NCBI RefSeq assembly: GCF_036195045.1
Contig: NZ_CP108100.1
Coordinates: forward strand, 3,844,001 to 3,908,000
From: Streptomyces sp. NBC_00236
Lineage (GTDB): Bacteria > Actinomycetota > Actinomycetes > Streptomycetales > Streptomycetaceae
Length of the DNA: 64,000 bases
Direction: 5' to 3'
Shown: positions 56,827 through 64,000 of the stretch, one piece after another
Numbering within the stretch: position 1 is the first letter of the stretch
Layout: the number at the start of each line of letters is the position of its first letter
Notes under the pieces: generated by a model
Told to the model about the DNA's origin: nothing
The model's database searches: none
What the model saw: the letters and a program-made list of their open reading frames with translations, nothing else
Made by a program: the position numbers and the translations under genes

Positions 56827-58210
56827 CGAGCACACCTCCCAATCGGGCTTCACGGGCTGCGTCGCGGTTGTGTTGGATGTCGCGGTGGATGTTGGCGGCG
56901 AGCCAGGATTCGCCGGGGGTGTGCCCGTGGCCGGCGTAGGTCCAGTGCGCGAGCGTGAGGGTCGTGGCCTCGGGGTGCTCGTCGGGGCCCGGGAGACCGA
57001 GGGCGGCGCGTTGCTGGGCGGCGCGGTAGTCGGCGCGGACCTGCCGGAGGGCGCCGAGAGTGGTGGAATAGCGGCGGGATTTGGTGGAGAAGTGGCCGCG
57101 GAAGCCGAGCATGTGGGCCCAGTCGCGGAGCTTGCGATCGGGGTAGGCGTGGTGGAGGTCCAGGCACGCTTCGATCAGTCGCCGGGGGTGGTCCGGGACG
57201 TCGAGCAGGATCAGCGCTTCCTTGTTTCCGATCCGGTGGTCCACGGTCCCGGTCGTCTCGGCCGCCTTCGTGGCGTACTTGGCGACATAGGAGGCAACGG
57301 CTTGCTCGGTGAGGTCTTCGCCGTTCCCGAACGCCCCGATGGGCTGGACGTCGAGCTGTGTGCCCCAGCGCAGCACCCAAGGGGTGATGAATCCGGCTTC
57401 CTCGTTCGCAGGCACGACGACTTCGACCCGAGCCGCCGCGGCGCGAATCGCGTCGTCGAGCAGAGTGAGGGTGGCCCAGGCCGGCGGGGGTGAGTCCGGG
57501 CCGTCCGGTCCGTCGAAGCGGATCACAGCGTGGAAGTGGACCGCTCCGCGCTTTTGGTACTCCGCGACCTTCCCGAAGGAGAGCCGGGACTGTTCGCGGG
57601 CGGCTTTCTGGGTGAGGCCAGCGCGGCGGGCGATTTCGCGGCGGAGGTAGATCGTGAAGTAGCGCCATAGGTCGGATGCGTGGTTGTTCCAGAGCACCGC
57701 ACCCGCGTAGTCGTACCGGTCGGGGTGGAGCGGGGTGCCGAGTTCGGGGGCGTTGTCGGGGTGGTGGGTGCCGCAGCGGCAGGGCCGGTTCCCGGGCCGG
57801 TTGTGGACCGCACCGAACGAGGGTGCGGTGAGGGTGGCGAAGACGCGGGGGTGGTCGCGGATCGTGTGGGGGGTGCCTTTGTCGGGGTCGCCGGTGAGGC
57901 CGGCTCGGATGAGGTGGTAGGTGTCGCCGGCGTAGGTCCAGGCGCAGGCGGGGCAGCGGGAGGCGCGGCGGTTGCCGCAGGCGATGCGTAACCGGCCGCC
58001 GGGCTCGGTGTCGGTCGTGTAGTGGCGCAGGAGTGTGCCGGTGGTCCGGTCGGTGGTCTTGGTGGCGCCGGTGAGGTGGATGGGCTGGGCGCATCCTCCG
58101 GTGCGGCGGATCTGTTCGTTCCAGCGGTCGAAGCCGGTGGACCCGGCCACCCTCAGCACGTCGGCGAGGGTGGTCGGGTCCAGGCCCGCCGCGGTGGCGG
58201 TGTCGGTCAT
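56810..58210 (-). CDS. RepSA-like replication initiator
   Basis: A 466-residue protein from ATG 58210. A Cys-rich N-terminal part ('LRIACGNRRASRCPACAWTYAGD') is followed by 'VFATLTAPSFGAVH' and 'HPDRYDYAGAVLWN', then 'KVAEYQKRGAVHFHAVIRFDG', whose H-x-H pair recalls rolling-circle initiators; these strings are typical of pSAM2 RepSA-type proteins. A 'SYVAKYATKAAETTG' segment, which has the Y-x3-Y-style arrangement, may hold the catalytic Tyr. It overlaps the methyltransferase gene by 4 bp. Confidence 0.85.
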   Translation of the reverse strand: MTDTATAAGLDPTTLADVLRVAGSTGFDRWNEQIRRTGGCAQPIHLTGATKTTDRTTGTLLRHYTTDTEPGGRLRIACGNRRASRCPACAWTYAGDTYHLIRAGLTGDPDKGTPHTIRDHPRVFATLTAPSFGAVHNRPGNRPCRCGTHHPDNAPELGTPLHPDRYDYAGAVLWNNHASDLWRYFTIYLRREIARRAGLTQKAAREQSRLSFGKVAEYQKRGAVHFHAVIRFDGPDGPDSPPPAWATLTLLDDAIRAAAARVEVVVPANEEAGFITPWVLRWGTQLDVQPIGAFGNGEDLTEQAVASYVAKYATKAAETTGTVDHRIGNKEALILLDVPDHPRRLIEACLDLHHAYPDRKLRDWAHMLGFRGHFSTKSRRYSTTLGALRQVRADYRAAQQRAALGLPGPDEHPEATTLTLAHWTYAGHGHTPGESWLAANIHRDIQHNRDAAREARLGGVLDEYDD

Positions 58211-58902
58211 GCGAGCACCTCTTGCCGGCAGGTGAGGAACGCCGTCCCGATCCACTTCGTGTAGGCCAGGGGGATCGCCTCGGTGAGTTCCTCGCGGACG
58301 TCGGTCCAGGTGATGCCCATCGCGGTCTGCATCTCGGGGACGGAGGCCTTGCCGCCGCCGGAGCCGTACGGGGCGACGTAGGGCCCTTCCCGGTAGATGC
58401 CGTGGCGGTGGCCGCGGACGTAGCCCCGGTGCACTCGGTGGGTGGGACGAGGGGTGGTCCAGTTGCCGAGTTCGAAGTTGCGGTGGCGCAGGACGCCGAG
58501 GCCGAACATCTCCCCGCACAGGGACAGGTCCTTGCGGATGGTGGCGCGGCCGTTGGGCTGCTCGATCACGTACGGGAGGCCGGTCCGTTCCAGGAGTTCG
58601 CGGGTGGGGGCGACCAGGTCGTCATGGAGTCCGCCCCAGCCCTGGGACCGGTTGGTGCCCACGGTGAGTGCGCACTGTGCCTGGCAGGGGGGTGAGGCGT
58701 GCACGAGGGTGTAGCGCTCGATCTCACCGGTGGTGATGAGGTGGGCGAGGCGCTCCAGTGCGTCTCCCCGGTGCATCGGGAAGGGGTAGTTGGGCCGTGC
58801 GGCGATGTCGACGCCGTCGATGTTGAAGCCGGCGCGGTGGTAGCCCGTGGCGGCCCCGCCAGCGCAGGAGAAGAGGTCAAGGACGCGAGGCATGGTGGTC
58901 AC
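58207..58902 (-). CDS. C5-cytosine methyltransferase-like protein without TRD
   Basis: A 231-residue protein from GTG 58902. Motif I is LDLFSCAGGAATGYHRAGF, motif IV is SPPCQ with the catalytic Cys, and motif VI-like IEQPNG follows; motif VIII may be 'RHRNFELG'. The usual target recognition domain and late motifs IX-X are missing, as the protein is only two thirds the usual length. It could modify the element's own DNA or serve as an anti-restriction function. It overlaps the next small gene and the rep gene by 4 bp each. Confidence 0.75.
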   Translation of the reverse strand: MTTMPRVLDLFSCAGGAATGYHRAGFNIDGVDIAARPNYPFPMHRGDALERLAHLITTGEIERYTLVHASPPCQAQCALTVGTNRSQGWGGLHDDLVAPTRELLERTGLPYVIEQPNGRATIRKDLSLCGEMFGLGVLRHRNFELGNWTTPRPTHRVHRGYVRGHRHGIYREGPYVAPYGSGGGKASVPEMQTAMGITWTDVREELTEAIPLAYTKWIGTAFLTCRQEVLA

Positions 58903-59102
58903 CGTCCGGTCCGGTTGTGGGCGGGTCCGTGGTTGGCGGTGTAGCCCTCCACCAGGGCGCGGACCTGTGCGTCACCGGTAGCGGTGGCCGAGGCGCCGCA
59001 GTGGCAGACGGCGGATCCGGTGGCGGGGGCGTTGGGGGACGGCTTGCTGACGTGCAGGCCGGGGCGGTCCGGGGTCGGGGTCAGGTCGGACACGGCGGTC
59101 AC
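58899..59102 (-). CDS. Small AICE protein with CHCG motif
   Basis: A 67-residue protein. 'AVCHCGASATATGDAQVRAL' and 'VEGYTANHGP' resemble short mobile-element proteins with a half zinc motif. It overlaps both neighbours by 4 bp, so it is co-translated with the methyltransferase. Function unknown. Confidence 0.65.
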   Translation of the reverse strand: MTAVSDLTPTPDRPGLHVSKPSPNAPATGSAVCHCGASATATGDAQVRALVEGYTANHGPAHNRTGR

Positions 59103-59281
59103 CTCCCGGCGCGGGCGTAGGCGCGAGCGGGGAGGACGTGGCCGGTCCCGTTGCAGGGGTGGCAGGTCGCGGTGACCGTCTCGCGGTGGCCGTCCGGGGT
59201 GGTCTGGCCGGTGGTGATGGCGACCTGGGGGAAGCCGTCACAGTGGGCACAGATCGGCCGGGGCAGGGTGTTCTCGGGCAT
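59099..59281 (-). CDS. Small AICE zinc-ribbon protein
   Basis: A 60-residue protein with two Cys pairs (CAHCDG and CHPCNGTG) forming a likely zinc ribbon of the DnaJ-finger type. It overlaps the next gene by 4 bp. Such small zinc proteins are common between traB and rep in AICEs. Function unknown. Confidence 0.65.
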   Translation of the reverse strand: MPENTLPRPICAHCDGFPQVAITTGQTTPDGHRETVTATCHPCNGTGHVLPARAYARAGR

Positions 59282-59374
59282 GATGGGATCTCCCTTTCGG
59301 GTCTGCGAGATCTGGAGGGTGTTGAGGCGCCCGGGGCGGCGGAAGTTTGGCGACCGAGGCCGCCCCGGGGGCTG

Positions 59375-59704
59375 TTAGCGCTGGCGGTTGTGGCTGTTGA
59401 GCAGGGAGCGCAGGACGACCGCGCAGATCGCGACGGATGCGGCGGTGATCGCGACCGCGAGGAGCATCGAGACCAGGACCGCACCGACCACGAGGACCAC
59501 GGCGGTGCCGCCGGCGACAGCCACAGCGAGGGTGCCGGGGGTGAGCTGCACCGCGGACCGAGCGGCCGGAACGGGCGCCGGGACCGGGGCGGGGGTGTGG
59601 TGGCAGTCGCAGGCCGGCGGGTGCACGAGGCCGGTGAGCGGCGGGACGAGGGACGTTGCCGCGGTGGGCGGGGTGTCGGGTGCCGGGTACTTCGGGGTGA
59701 ACAT
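59375..59704 (-). CDS. SpdD-like spread protein
   Basis: A 109-residue protein. The Pro/Ala-rich N-terminus with 'PACDCHHTP' is followed by one or two membrane helices (about 50-95, 'LAVAVAGGTAVVLVVGAVLV') and a basic end NSHNRQR. This matches small Spd proteins that help the element spread within recipient mycelium. Located in a row of small genes upstream of rep. Confidence 0.7.
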   Translation of the reverse strand: MFTPKYPAPDTPPTAATSLVPPLTGLVHPPACDCHHTPAPVPAPVPAARSAVQLTPGTLAVAVAGGTAVVLVVGAVLVSMLLAVAITAASVAICAVVLRSLLNSHNRQR

Positions 59705-59716
59705 GGCTTGCTCCTT

Positions 59717-59905
59717 TCAGGCGTTGCAGCGGTGTGTTTTGGCGGCGAGTTCGGCGGCGGGTCGGTTGGCGTAGTCGGCGGAGAAGTTGCAGCCGGGGGC
59801 GGTGCAGGCCGCGGTGTGCTTGGTGCGGCCACGGCCGTCGTAGTGGGTGCCGACCCTCACGGGGCCGATGCGGATCACGTTGGTGAAGCGGTTCGGGCGC
59901 GGCAT
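59717..59905 (-). CDS. Small mobile-element transfer protein
   Basis: A 62-residue protein. 'IRIGPVRVGTHYDGRGRTKH' then 'CTAPGCNFSADY' and a Cys near the end (HRCNA) suggest a zinc-binding fold. It lies 12 bp before the SpdD-like gene. Similar short proteins are annotated as transfer proteins in streptomycete elements. Precise role unknown. Confidence 0.7.
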   Translation of the reverse strand: MPRPNRFTNVIRIGPVRVGTHYDGRGRTKHTAACTAPGCNFSADYANRPAAELAAKTHRCNA

Positions 59906-59926
59906 GGTGTGGGCTTCCCTTCTGTG

Positions 59927-60598
59927 TCAGGCGAGTTGGGCGGTGATCGCAGCGGCCAGTGGTGCAGGGACCCCGAGGCGAGCACGCAGGGTGGTGGCGT
60001 CGATGGGGTGGCCGGTGGTGGCGTGGTGGGAGTTGGCGAGCTTTCGGGCGTGGTCCAGCAGTGCCGGCGGAACAGCGACCGCGGCCGGGGCAGGAACGGG
60101 CTCCGGGGCAGCCACTGGGGCCGGGGTGGGCGGGAGTTCGGGCGCCGGTTCGGGAGCGCGTTCCACCGTGACGTCCGGGACCGGATCGGCGTCCGAGACA
60201 TCCAGCGAGACGGCCGGTTCGGGCTCGGCTGGTGCCGTGGCGGGGGTGTGGGCGAGGAGGGTTCCGCCGAGGAAGGCGAGGGCGGGCCAGCCGGCGACGA
60301 GGATGCGGAGCCAGGCCGGGACGTCGTCGAGGTCGAGCATTCCCGCAGTCGCGATGTTCGCGCCCAACGATGCGGCAAGGGCAATGACGAACCAGACCCA
60401 GGCCGGACGGTTGTCGGCATGGGTGCGCATTCGGCGCCAGGCGGCGACCAGCAGCAGGTCCACGCTGATCGGGTAGGCCCAGGCCTTCCAGCCGTTCTGT
60501 CCGGCCGCTTCGGCCAGGTCATGCAGGTGCGAGAACGACAGAGCACCGGCGATAAACGCCTGGACCAGCACGGCATCCGGTCGGATGGAGCGGGACAT
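59927..60598 (-). CDS. DUF2637/SpdB-like membrane protein
   Basis: A 223-residue protein. Four membrane helices occupy residues 10-115 ('VLVQAFIAGALSFSHLHDLA', 'WAYPISVDLLLVAAWRRM', 'WFVIALAASLGANIATAG', 'ILVAGWPALAFLGGTLLA'), followed by a Pro/Glu/Ala-rich linker and a short C-terminal helix pair. DUF2637 proteins in AICEs are linked to the spread functions. ATG 60598. Confidence 0.85.
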   Translation of the reverse strand: MSRSIRPDAVLVQAFIAGALSFSHLHDLAEAAGQNGWKAWAYPISVDLLLVAAWRRMRTHADNRPAWVWFVIALAASLGANIATAGMLDLDDVPAWLRILVAGWPALAFLGGTLLAHTPATAPAEPEPAVSLDVSDADPVPDVTVERAPEPAPELPPTPAPVAAPEPVPAPAAVAVPPALLDHARKLANSHHATTGHPIDATTLRARLGVPAPLAAAITAQLA

Positions 60599-60677
60599 CG
60601 GGGTTCACCTCCAATCTGGGGTGGGTCGGGGCCGGGCGGGATGTGGTGGTCACCGCCCAGCACCCGGAGCGACAGGG

Positions 60678-60866
60678 TCAGGCGTCCGGGTCGGTGCCGG
60701 AGCCGAAGCAGTTGAGGCACAAGCCGTCCTGCTGGCCGACCGGGCGACGCTTGCGACCGACCCGCACCGTGGTGGAGACGTTTCCGGTCCCGCCACACGG
60801 CGTGCAGGGCACCGGCTCGTCCGCGGGCGAGGGCTTGGGCTTGGTGGTCCGTTTCGTGGTGGCCAT
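60678..60866 (-). CDS. Small AICE zinc-finger protein
   Basis: A 62-residue protein from ATG 60866. A Lys/Thr/Pro-rich start is followed by CTPCGGTGN and CLNCFGSG, two DnaJ-type zinc knuckles. It lies between the traB and DUF2637 genes. Function unknown. Confidence 0.65.
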   Translation of the reverse strand: MATTKRTTKPKPSPADEPVPCTPCGGTGNVSTTVRVGRKRRPVGQQDGLCLNCFGSGTDPDA

Positions 60867-60948
60867 GGCGGTGGTTCCTTTCGGTTCCGGGCATGGGCGG
60901 GTAGGGACCCGGCGCGAGACGGTCACGCCAACCGGGAGGGGCGGGGTG

Positions 60949-62304
60949 CTACTCGGTGACCGGCCGCGGATTGACCAGCGGCGATGTCGGAACCGGGGCC
61001 GGGGTGGTGCGGACGACCGGGCGGAACGGGGCGAGCGCGGCGATGTCCGGGGTCATGTGCGCGTATTCGCGGCAGATCGCGACCGCTTCGGCAGCGGTCA
61101 TTTCGGGTGTGCGAATGCGGGACCAGCCCCCGGAGGCATCGCCGGCCACCGCGACACCGGGGCGGTCCGGCGGAATGGTGGTCACGGCGAAGACTGCGTC
61201 CGGGGCGATGTCGCCCAGGCCCATATCGGCGGTCTGTTTGTCGTTGACGCGGTGCACGACGCGGCCGGTGAGCTGGGCGCGGAGCATAGTTGCGCCCTTG
61301 CCGAGTTCGGAGCCGAAGCGCTGCCCGCAGACCTCCAAGTAGATGCCGACCGCCCGGGCCATCTGCGCGAGACGAACCAGGCGCATCACCATCTGATCGC
61401 GCCGTTCCTCGTCCTTCTTGACCGCGGTCAGGAACAGTTCTGCCACCTCGTCGACCAGGACGACCAGCGGCACCGGTCGCACCTTGGTGGGCAGATCCCA
61501 CAGGTCGGAGACTCCGTGGGCGCTCAGGGTGTCGAAGCGCTCTTCCATCTCCCGCACGAGGACTTCCAGCAGGCTGGAAGCTTCATCCGGGGTGGTAGCC
61601 AGTGCGGAGAGGCGGGGTGCGTAGCCGCGCTGTTCCACACCGCGCTTACAGTCGATCCCGATCAGGCCGACCGGGAGTTTCGCCAGGCCGGTGATCAGGT
61701 TGCGCTGGAACATCGACTTGCCCGACTGATTCGCACCCAGCGTCAGACCGTGCGGGATCTTCTTGTAGTCCCGGACGAACGCCGTACCGTCCTCCCGCAA
61801 CGCCACCGGCACCACCATCGGACCGGACAGCTTGCGGGGCAGCCGGCGCGGCATCTTCACCCGGCGCAGCACGTCATAGCCGGTCATGCGCAGTTCGACG
61901 AAGCCGGGCTTGACCTCCACCACGTGGACAGAGTGGACGCCCCAGGCATGCCGCAACCGTTCCGAGGCCGCAGCCACATCCGCGGGCTCCAGCCCGGCCG
62001 GGAGGCGCAGTACCACCCGCATCCCGGTCGAGGAACCACGGACCCGGCGAACCTTCGGCGGGACCGGCTGCACATCCTGGCGGCGGGCCACGTTGCGGAC
62101 CATGAACGCCCGCAGCCTGGACGGCTGAACCGTCAGACCACACACATCCATCGTCGACCGGTACGTAGCCGCGAACCGAACCCGAGCGACCGGCAAGCCC
62201 ACCAGCGACCAGAACACCCGCGGTGCGCGGGCCTTCGCGTAACCGAGACCGCCGGCAGCCGATAAGGCCCCGGCCGCTTCGATCATCATGGTCAGGTCCG
62301 GCAT
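60949..62304 (-). CDS. TraB-type FtsK/SpoIIIE DNA translocase
   Basis: A 451-residue transfer protein. The N-terminal 60 residues hold weakly hydrophobic stretches; then a FtsK/SpoIIIE ATPase with Walker A GANQSGKS (about residue 195) and Walker B 'LVVLVDEVAELF' (about 285), followed by 'VGIYLEVCGQRFGSELGKG'. TraB-type translocases move double-stranded DNA between mycelia without a relaxase. First gene of the minus-strand transfer operon after the small regulator gene; 2-bp spacing suggests coupling. Confidence 0.9.
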   Translation of the reverse strand: MPDLTMMIEAAGALSAAGGLGYAKARAPRVFWSLVGLPVARVRFAATYRSTMDVCGLTVQPSRLRAFMVRNVARRQDVQPVPPKVRRVRGSSTGMRVVLRLPAGLEPADVAAASERLRHAWGVHSVHVVEVKPGFVELRMTGYDVLRRVKMPRRLPRKLSGPMVVPVALREDGTAFVRDYKKIPHGLTLGANQSGKSMFQRNLITGLAKLPVGLIGIDCKRGVEQRGYAPRLSALATTPDEASSLLEVLVREMEERFDTLSAHGVSDLWDLPTKVRPVPLVVLVDEVAELFLTAVKKDEERRDQMVMRLVRLAQMARAVGIYLEVCGQRFGSELGKGATMLRAQLTGRVVHRVNDKQTADMGLGDIAPDAVFAVTTIPPDRPGVAVAGDASGGWSRIRTPEMTAAEAVAICREYAHMTPDIAALAPFRPVVRTTPAPVPTSPLVNPRPVTE

Positions 62305-62306
62305 GG

Positions 62307-62654
62307 TCAGGCACCCGCCGTGATCGCTACCGCGCGGAAGCTGATCCCGTGCCGGGTCTGGCCGTTGAAGGTGTTCTCCCAGTCACGGGCCTTGAGGCCG
62401 ATCACCGTGACCGGCGTGCCCGGGGTCAGGCTCTCCGGGACACCCGTGCTCGGGACGGTTACCTGGTAGAGGTTGCCCTCCCCGTCGTCCGAGATCAGCA
62501 GGCCCACGGTCGCGAGCGGGGCACCGGTCTCCCGGTCCATCGCGATCTCACCGGTCTGCTTGCTCACCAGCTTCGGAGTCGGAGGCGTCGCAACGAACAC
62601 GACAGCGGTCGAAACATCGATCTTGAACGACGGCATGGCTATCTCCTTGGTCAT
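62307..62654 (-). CDS. SCO3933-like regulatory protein
   Basis: A 115-residue protein (ATG 62654, or 62636 for the usual 'MPSFKIDVSTAVVFV' start). 'TPKLVSKQTGEIAMDRETGAP' and 'LKARDWENTFNGQTRHGISF' match the small family found before traB in AICEs. It is the first gene of the operon and lies under the operator pair. It is thought to modulate tra or DNA binding; not proven. Confidence 0.82.
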   Translation of the reverse strand: MTKEIAMPSFKIDVSTAVVFVATPPTPKLVSKQTGEIAMDRETGAPLATVGLLISDDGEGNLYQVTVPSTGVPESLTPGTPVTVIGLKARDWENTFNGQTRHGISFRAVAITAGA

Positions 62655-62682
62655 ACGACCTAAGCCTCTTAGACCGCTTGCT

Positions 62683-62696
62683 CAACTTGTTGGTAC
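62683..62696. promoter_or_regulatory. Operator half A of the GntR/transfer promoter
   Basis: CAACTTGTTGGTAC. The exact reverse complement is at 62757-62770, so the two form a 14-bp inverted pair around the divergent promoters. Candidate binding sites for the KorSA-type repressor. Confidence 0.8.
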
Positions 62697-62756
62697 AAGC
62701 TGATACCTAGAGATTGCATCACCGAGGGTGAGGCGTCAAGCACTTCGGACGCACAT

Positions 62757-62770
62757 GTACCAACAAGTTG
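62757..62770. promoter_or_regulatory. Operator half B of the GntR/transfer promoter
   Basis: GTACCAACAAGTTG, the reverse complement of the word at 62683-62696. It lies 24 bp before the repressor ATG. Confidence 0.8.
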
Positions 62771-62793
62771 ACCGAGTGCGTCATGATGGAGTC

Positions 62794-63567
62794 ATGAGCA
62801 AGCAGCCGAAGTACCGACAGGTGGCCGACGCACTGCGTCGTGAGATCGACAGCGGCGCCTACGGCCCCGGCGCGCGCCTTCCTTCAGAGAGCGAGCTCGC
62901 GACACGGTTCGAGGCGTCCCGAAACACTGTCCGATCGGGCCTAGGCCTGCTGGTGAGCGAAGGCTTGATCACGTCAAGCCAAGGTCTTGGCTACGAGGTC
63001 CGTAAGCACGAGGTCTTCGAGCTCAATGCTTCCCGCTTCGAGAACCTGAACTTCCCGCAGACGGGCGACGCCTACTCGACGGACGTGACGAACGCCGGCC
63101 GCAGGCCGCACCAGACGTTTCGTGTCGAGCTCACCACTGCCCCCGAGTACGTGGCCCAACGCCTGAAGGTCGATACCGGCTCCCGAGCTGTCCTCAGGTT
63201 CTGCCATCGGTTCGTTGACGATGTCCCATGGTCCACCCAGGCCACTCACTACCCCGATTGGCTGGTCGAGACGGCCCCTCGGCTGACTGAACCGGGGGAC
63301 ATCGCCGAAGGAACGACCCGCTACCTCACGAGTCTCGGCATCGAGCAGGTCGGATACGCCGACGAGATCGCCACCCGGATGCCGACACCAGAGGAGGCCC
63401 GACTTCTGGACATAGGAGCGGGAATTCCGGTCCTGCTCTGGACCCGAACCGGCTACTCCCGCGAGCGCCCTATCCGCTGCACGATCACGACGTTCCGCGG
63501 CGACCTGAACCGGATGAACTACGAGATCGGCGACTTGTCCGCCCGAAGCGAGAACGCCCCCCAGTGA
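62794..63567 (+). CDS. GntR-family repressor (KorSA-type)
   Basis: A 257-residue regulator from ATG 62794 (GGAG upstream). The N-terminal wHTH (5-75) has 'YRQVADALRREIDSGAYGPG' and 'SELATRFEASRNTVRSGLGLL'; the C-terminal UTRA-type ligand domain covers 95-245. It is divergent from the transfer genes and flanked by two exact inverted 14-mers. In pSAM2-like elements KorSA holds the element in the integrated state; that role is inferred here. It overlaps the next gene by 4 bp. Confidence 0.88.
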   Translation: MSKQPKYRQVADALRREIDSGAYGPGARLPSESELATRFEASRNTVRSGLGLLVSEGLITSSQGLGYEVRKHEVFELNASRFENLNFPQTGDAYSTDVTNAGRRPHQTFRVELTTAPEYVAQRLKVDTGSRAVLRFCHRFVDDVPWSTQATHYPDWLVETAPRLTEPGDIAEGTTRYLTSLGIEQVGYADEIATRMPTPEEARLLDIGAGIPVLLWTRTGYSRERPIRCTITTFRGDLNRMNYEIGDLSARSENAPQ

Positions 63568-64000
63568 AAATCACCACCGCAGTACCGGGCGACCTGGACC
63601 AGCTTCTGGCGTTCCGGGAAGAGGCCGCATCCTGGATCAGCAAACTGGGCAGCGACCAGTGGAGCCGGCCGTACCCTGCCGATCGCTTGTTGTTGACCAT
63701 CGAGGCCGGCACCGTCTTCATGCTTCGCGATGGCAGCCGGACCGCTGGGACCATCACCCTCACGCCACAGGCGGAAGAGGGGTTGTGGACGCCCGAGGAG
63801 TTGGGGGAGGCCTCCATCTTCGTCAACAAACTGACGATGTCCCGCGATTACGCGGGGAAGGATCTTGGAGGCAGGCTCCTCGATTGGGCGGGAGACCGCG
63901 CCTACCAATCGTCAGCCGTGTGGCTCCGCCTTGACGCGTGGACCAACAACGCCGCACTTCAGCGCTACTACCTACGGCATGGCTTCGAGCACGTTCGGAC
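63564..64000 (+). CDS. GNAT N-acetyltransferase (3' end outside window)
   Basis: From GTG 63564, 145 codons are visible, coupled to the repressor by a 4-bp overlap. The text runs 'DLDQLLAFREEAASWISKLG', 'FVNKLTMSRDYAGKDLGGRLLDW' (the acetyl-CoA loop Q/R-x-x-G-x-G/A variant) and 'RLDAWTNNAALQRYYLRHGF'. This is the full GNAT fold up to the last strand. It is likely in one operon with the repressor. The target is unknown. Confidence 0.8.
   Translation, partial: MKITTAVPGDLDQLLAFREEAASWISKLGSDQWSRPYPADRLLLTIEAGTVFMLRDGSRTAGTITLTPQAEEGLWTPEELGEASIFVNKLTMSRDYAGKDLGGRLLDWAGDRAYQSSAVWLRLDAWTNNAALQRYYLRHGFEHVR

Larger units (their letters stand above)
55165..64000. mobile_element. Actinomycete integrative and conjugative element (AICE), left part
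   Basis: Gene content in order: serine integrase, small basic protein, RepSA-like initiator, C5-type methyltransferase, Spd and small transfer proteins, TraB-type FtsK translocase, SCO3933-like regulator, and divergent GntR repressor with a GNAT protein. This set is that of pSAM2/SLP1-like AICEs that transfer double-stranded DNA by TraB alone, here with a serine rather than tyrosine integrase. The right end lies outside the window. Confidence 0.85.

Noticed and set aside
55736..64000. tRNA gene as the integration target of the AICE
   Set aside because: No tRNA-like cloverleaf is seen near the left end, and the integrase is of the serine type, which usually does not use tRNA genes.

Overview
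This window is high-GC Streptomyces chromosome. The evidence is the third-position GC bias, GTG and TTG starts, GH19 chitinases with DasR-type promoter boxes, the dnaK-grpE-dnaJ-hspR operon with HAIR operators, and an exact streptomycete parS word. The gene set purA, kynurenine genes, fba, pyrE, clpB and dnaK is the kind found in the conserved core of the chromosome; a position fairly near oriC is my inference from the parS word. No rRNA, tRNA or CRISPR array was seen.

Layout: 1-10 kb holds the end of an Ig-like secreted protein, a second DnaN sliding clamp, a PucR-type regulator, two GH19 chitinases with matching promoter boxes, a membrane-tethered PstS-like protein, purA and a DAG-kinase-like protein with altered motifs. 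10-19 kb holds a large membrane protein, a GbsR/MarR repressor divergent from an ABC exporter with a 16-bp palindrome between them, a P450 and a two-component system. 19-25 kb is the tryptophan-kynurenine region (an alpha/beta hydrolase that may be the formamidase, kynureninase, tryptophan dioxygenase). It is interrupted by a TnpB-only IS200/IS605-type element that has split a possibly SUKH-like gene. 25-36 kb is mostly housekeeping (MFS exporter, PatB lyase, fba, pyrE, epimerase, spermidine synthase-like protein, aminotransferase, YbjN protein). A 38-bp perfect palindrome containing parS lies between fba and pyrE.

36-49 kb is the heat-shock region: clpB and the dnaK operon, each with HspR (HAIR) operators. 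Between them sits the most unusual locus of the window. It has a small secreted peptide precursor with four exact 13-residue repeats, each beginning (D/G)EISW; a coupled small protein that looks like a Rieske domain without its iron-sulfur ligands; and, divergently, three paralogous LuxR-type regulators. I propose this as a candidate peptide-signalling or peptide-maturation cassette.

49-55 kb holds a degenerate sugar transferase, a large membrane Fe-S oxidoreductase, an FG-GAP lipoprotein and a Yip1-family protein, followed by a minisatellite. From about 55.17 kb to the right edge the window enters an actinomycete integrative and conjugative element. It carries a serine integrase, a RepSA-like initiator, a DNA methyltransferase, Spd and small transfer proteins, an FtsK-like TraB, and a divergent KorSA-type GntR repressor with paired operators. 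Its left end appears to have cut the 3' end of a chromosomal gene. Its right end is outside the window.
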